From Flavobacteriales bacterium (lineage in GTDB: Bacteria; Bacteroidota; Bacteroidia; Flavobacteriales; UA16), in the NCBI GenBank assembly GCA_002683735.1, contig NYTZ01000039.1, forward strand, positions 17,563-26,942: DNA of 9,380 nucleotides, given 5' to 3'. The notes beneath the pieces are model-generated. The model had not been told where the DNA came from, made no database searches, and saw only the letters and a program-made list of their open reading frames with translations. The position numbers were made by a program, and so were the translations under genes. This document shows, in pieces, positions 7,176-9,380 of the stretch; within the stretch, counting starts at the first letter, position 1; every line of letters begins with the position of its first letter.

Positions 7176-7529
7176 ATGCGCATCGACATCATGCGGGCGA
7201 AGTTGCACCGCATCACCGTCACGGAGGCGGACCTGAACTACATCGGTAGCATCACTTTGGACGCTGATCTGATCGAGGCCGCAGGCCTTGTTGTGGGCGA
7301 GAAAGTGCAGATCGTCAATTGCAACAATGGAGAGCGGATCGAGACCTACGTGATCGAAGGCGAGCGCGGTTCAGGGCAGGTATGCCTGAACGGTCCGGCC
7401 GCCCGACGCTGCCAGCCCGGCGATATCGTCATCGTCATTGCATACGGCAACATGGAATTGGAGGAGGCCAAGGCCTTCAAGCCGACCGTGGTCTTTCCGG
7501 ACACCGCCACCAACCGCCTGATCGGATGA
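7176..7529 (+). CDS. panD: Aspartate 1-decarboxylase proenzyme
   Basis: The 117-residue protein decarboxylates L-aspartate to beta-alanine in the cytoplasm, supplying pantothenate and coenzyme A synthesis. The N-terminus [20 protein letters not shown] is typical of PanD, followed by Y22-I-G24-S25, where self-cleavage between Gly24 and Ser25 produces the pyruvoyl cofactor. R54, T57 and Y58 (NGERIETY) match the substrate- and processing-site residues of the E. coli enzyme. [12 protein letters not shown] (73-84) is another family signature. Length is slightly below the 126 residues of E. coli PanD, the difference being at the C-terminus. The ATG at 7176 is fixed by the conserved opening. Its stop overlaps the next start (ATGA, 7526-7529). 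panC and panB are not adjacent. A promoter-like TAATTTTG lies directly upstream, so it may head its own transcript. Confidence 0.96.
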   Translation: MRIDIMRAKLHRITVTEADLNYIGSITLDADLIEAAGLVVGEKVQIVNCNNGERIETYVIEGERGSGQVCLNGPAARRCQPGDIVIVIAYGNMELEEAKAFKPTVVFPDTATNRLIG

Positions 7530-8533
7530 AGGGTAGGTTGGGCCGGGTCTTGAAATACGTCCTGATGCTTGGCATCGGGGGCGTTCTATTCGGCTTGGCT
7601 ATGGGCGCTGTGGACGATCCAGATGCCTTGTGGGCCGACATGCGGAGTGCCAATGGATGGTGCATCGCAGCGAGCTTCCTGATGGGCTACTTGGCCATCG
7701 TGAGCCGCGGGGTCCGTTGGCTCATTCTGCTGGAGCCGCTCGGCCACCAACCGAAGATGTCCAACAGCATCCATGCCGTAGCCTTCAGCTACTTCTCGAA
7801 TACGTTTGTCCCGCGCAGTGGGGAGCTAGCGCGCTGCGGGGCCTTGAACCAGACCGATGGCATTCCGGTGGATGAGCTCTTCGGCACCGTCATCTCCGAA
7901 CGGGTGGTGGACTTTGCCTTGCTGTTCATCCTCACAGCCGTCGCGCTCACCCTGAACCTCGACAGCTTCATCGCCTTCAGCGAGTCCTTTTCCCTCCCGG
8001 GCGGCGGTGGCATGTTGCCCTGGCTTGGCGGGGCAGCGGCGGTGGCCTTTGTGATGGCCGCGGTGGTCTGGGTCCGGCGCGAGGCTTTGTCTCGCATCCC
8101 CTTCTTCGCCAAGGTATTCGGCTTCATCGCCGGAATCGGCCGCGGCCTAGCCAGCGTCCGGCATATGAAGCGCAAGTGGGCATTCCTCGGCCACACCTTC
8201 TTCATCTGGAGCATGTACTTCATGATGGCCTACATCATTTTTCTGGGCATTGGTGCGCTCGAGGACCTGACGGCCGCACAGGCGCTGTTCGTCATGATGG
8301 CCGGAGGCTTCGGGATGGTCCTTCCTTCTCCTGGCGGTATCGGCAGCTACCAACTCGCAGTCCAGTTCGCTTTCATCGCCTTGGGATATGGCAGCGTGCT
8401 GGGGTTGGCCACGGCCAACGTGGTCTGGGCCACGCAGACCGGCATGATCATCGTGACCGGCGGCATGGGTTACCTGTTTCTCATGGCCGCAGGCCTGCGC
8501 AAGGGGAAGCCGACAACCGATCCCACCGCATGA
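7526..8533 (+). CDS. UPF0104 / lysylphosphatidylglycerol synthase TM-region family membrane protein (paralog 2)
   Basis: I start this at ATG 7526 (335 residues), which overlaps the panD stop by ATGA; the frame is open further upstream, but there it only shadows panD. Family motifs are clear: [14 protein letters not shown] (60-73), [17 protein letters not shown] (91-107), [15 protein letters not shown] (120-134) and [11 protein letters not shown] (266-276). Hydrophobic segments fall near 9-28, 45-60, 120-145, 163-183, 220-242, 252-275 and 282-320. The family is related to the flippase-like half of MprF and to AglD, and the transported or bound substrate is unknown. There is no aminoacyl-transferase domain. 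It is more typical of the bacterial YbhN/UPF0104 consensus than the paralog at 2731-3804. The pairing of panD with such a gene is, to my recollection, recurrent in Bacteroidota. It is followed by rfaE2 through another ATGA overlap. Confidence 0.88.
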   Translation: MKGRLGRVLKYVLMLGIGGVLFGLAMGAVDDPDALWADMRSANGWCIAASFLMGYLAIVSRGVRWLILLEPLGHQPKMSNSIHAVAFSYFSNTFVPRSGELARCGALNQTDGIPVDELFGTVISERVVDFALLFILTAVALTLNLDSFIAFSESFSLPGGGGMLPWLGGAAAVAFVMAAVVWVRREALSRIPFFAKVFGFIAGIGRGLASVRHMKRKWAFLGHTFFIWSMYFMMAYIIFLGIGALEDLTAAQALFVMMAGGFGMVLPSPGGIGSYQLAVQFAFIALGYGSVLGLATANVVWATQTGMIIVTGGMGYLFLMAAGLRKGKPTTDPTA

Positions 8534-9039
8534 CCATGGAGCTGTCCGCTCGCATTCAGGACCTGGCTGTCATGGCAGAGAAGTGCGCCCAGTGGCGCTC
8601 GGAAGGGAAGCGGGTGGTCTTCACCAATGGTGTTTTTGACCTGCTACATCGCGGTCATGTGACCTATCTCTCGGCCGCAGCCGAACTCGGCGATGTGCTG
8701 GTGGTCGGGGTCAATGACGATGCCAGTGTCCGCAACCTCGGCAAGGGGGACGACCGGCCGATTGTGTCCGAGGCGGACCGGGCTTTTGTTGTCGCAGGAC
8801 TTCGGTCGGTGGCAGGCGTGGTTTTGTTTGGCGAAGACACGCCGCTTTTGGTCATCCGGGCGCTGAAACCGGATGTGCTGGTCAAAGGCGGCGACTACGA
8901 TGCCGATTGCACCGATGCGGAGAATGCCCGCTACATCGTGGGCAGCGCCGAGGTCAAGGCCGCAGGGGGCCGGGTGGCCACCATCGACCTTGTGCCGGGC
9001 CGCAGCACGACGGCCATTGCTTCGAAACTCAAGGGCTGA
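8530..9039 (+). CDS. rfaE2: D-glycero-beta-D-manno-heptose 1-phosphate adenylyltransferase (stand-alone HldE C-domain)
   Basis: The 169-residue protein is a cytidylyltransferase-like nucleotidyltransferase: VVFTNGVFDLLHRGHVTYLS (29-48) contains the HxGH ATP-binding motif (H40-R-G-H43), and VNDDASVRNLGKG (61-73) with RPIVSEADRA (76-85) follow the RfaE domain II pattern. The C-terminal PGRSTTAIASKL (156-167) is the usual end of this family. It transfers AMP from ATP to heptose 1-phosphate, giving ADP-heptose precursor for LPS core or other glycans. The kinase domain (RfaE1) is absent and not encoded nearby, which is normal for split hldE in many Bacteroidota. ATG 8530 is chosen for the ATGA overlap with the preceding gene; ATG 8536 is an alternative two codons in. 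It is the last gene of the plus cluster, ahead of a strong terminator. Confidence 0.92.
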   Translation: MTMELSARIQDLAVMAEKCAQWRSEGKRVVFTNGVFDLLHRGHVTYLSAAAELGDVLVVGVNDDASVRNLGKGDDRPIVSEADRAFVVAGLRSVAGVVLFGEDTPLLVIRALKPDVLVKGGDYDADCTDAENARYIVGSAEVKAAGGRVATIDLVPGRSTTAIASKLKG

Positions 9040-9056
9040 ACCCGAGGACCCGGACG

Positions 9057-9087
9057 TGAAAAAGGGCCCTCAAAGGGCCCTTTTTCA
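9057..9087. terminator. Bidirectional rho-independent terminator between rfaE2 and accC
   Basis: A perfect 14-bp inverted repeat: TGAAAAAGGGCCCT, loop CAA, AGGGCCCTTTTTCA. The GGGCCC core is flanked by an A run on the left and a T run on the right, so the hairpin ends in a U-tract when read from either side. It lies 17 nt after the rfaE2 stop and 17 nt after the accC stop read from the other strand, which suits shared termination of two convergent genes. Confidence 0.93.
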
Positions 9088-9104
9088 ATGTCGCGGAATG
9101 CCGG

Positions 9105-9380
9105 TCAGACCGTTTCCTCTTCCAAGAACTTCGTGGTGAAGTCTCCGCTCCGGAAGCGCTCGTGGCGCATGAGCTTCTGGTGGAAGGGGATGGTGGTCTT
9201 CACGCCTTCAATGATGTACTCGTCCAAGGCACGTTGCATCTTGGTGATGGCCTCTTCCCGGGTCTGGGCGACCACAATCAGTTTGGACACCATGCTGTCG
9301 TAGTGCGGCGGAATCCGGTAACCGGCATAGACATGGGTGTCAATGCGGATGCCGTGGCCACCAGGTCCATGGTAATCGGT
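9105..9380 (-). CDS. accC: Biotin carboxylase subunit of acetyl-CoA carboxylase, C-terminal 92 codons (runs off the right edge)
   Basis: The visible protein contains [20 protein letters not shown], then [20 protein letters not shown] and [17 protein letters not shown], ending ...[11 protein letters not shown]. These match the biotin carboxylase C-terminal domain, including the conserved PHYDSMxxKL and VKTTIPFH segments. The enzyme carboxylates biotin on the carrier protein with ATP and bicarbonate, the first step of malonyl-CoA formation. The frame is open from 9380, and the methionine at 9293 is internal, not a start. The ATP-grasp domain, start codon and any accB partner lie beyond the edge, so AccC rather than the biotin carboxylase part of propionyl-CoA carboxylase is the more likely but not proven call. 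The ending right after the ETV tail indicates a separate subunit rather than a fused BCCP domain. Confidence 0.92.
   Translation of the reverse strand, partial: TDYHGPGGHGIRIDTHVYAGYRIPPHYDSMVSKLIVVAQTREEAITKMQRALDEYIIEGVKTTIPFHQKLMRHERFRSGDFTTKFLEEETV

Noticed and set aside
7319..7525. Upstream extension of the second UPF0104 gene by 69 codons
   Set aside because: The extra residues are an Arg-rich off-frame reading of panD; ATG 7526 overlapping the panD stop gives a family-typical start.
1..9380. CRISPR array, insertion sequence, integrase, toxin-antitoxin or defence system
   Set aside because: No spaced direct repeats, transposase-like products or terminal inverted repeats were found; nearly all sequence is filled by housekeeping or envelope genes.

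Overview
The window looks like ordinary, tightly packed chromosome of a GC-rich member of the Bacteroidota, probably an uncultured flavobacterial-type lineage. The support is the gene set: a DUF3109 cysteine-rich protein, a secreted propeller/OmpA protein resembling the T9SS-associated PorE type, a radical SAM/SPASM protein with the 'CNLRCPECPSGLRSF' signature I associate with Bacteroidota, a panD-UPF0104 pair, and stand-alone rfaE2. A TAATTTTG element just before panD also fits the Bacteroidota -7 promoter consensus TAnnTTTG. The lineage call is inference from gene content; no rRNA is present. I see no tRNA, insertion sequence, phage gene, CRISPR array or defence island.

Layout. A minus-strand cluster fills positions 1-4962. 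Read in its own direction it is: radical SAM/SPASM enzyme, an eight-or-so-helix UPF0104/MprF-like membrane protein, a cystathionine gamma-synthase/gamma-lyase family PLP enzyme, kynurenine 3-monooxygenase (kmo), and the start of methylmalonyl-CoA epimerase (cut by the window edge). The junctions are 3 nt, 3 nt, -1 nt and -4 nt, so this is almost certainly one transcript with translational coupling. A very short divergent gap (26 nt with the longest starts) separates it from a plus-strand cluster at 4989-9039: DUF3109 protein, secreted propeller/CRD/OmpA protein, panD, a second UPF0104 membrane protein, and rfaE2. Three of its four junctions are ATGA overlaps. The exception is a 28-nt gap before panD that carries the promoter-like element. 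A perfect 14-bp GC-rich hairpin with flanking A and T runs (9057-9087) ends this cluster and, in the other direction, the biotin carboxylase gene accC, whose C-terminal 92 codons enter from the right edge on the minus strand.

How the genes may work together. The minus cluster contains amino-acid metabolism: kynurenine hydroxylation in tryptophan breakdown/NAD synthesis, a sulfur amino-acid PLP enzyme, and the propionyl-CoA route enzyme methylmalonyl-CoA epimerase. If the PLP enzyme acts as a gamma-lyase it would yield 2-oxobutyrate, which feeds propionyl-CoA and then the epimerase; this is inference. The plus cluster mixes envelope functions (OmpA-like anchor, heptose activation for LPS/glycans, a lipid-associated membrane protein) with beta-alanine supply for coenzyme A. 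Nothing here requires a new system. The least explained parts are the radical SAM/membrane-protein pair, the secreted propeller/OmpA protein with an altered peptidoglycan-binding Asp position, and the start-abutting promoter motifs.
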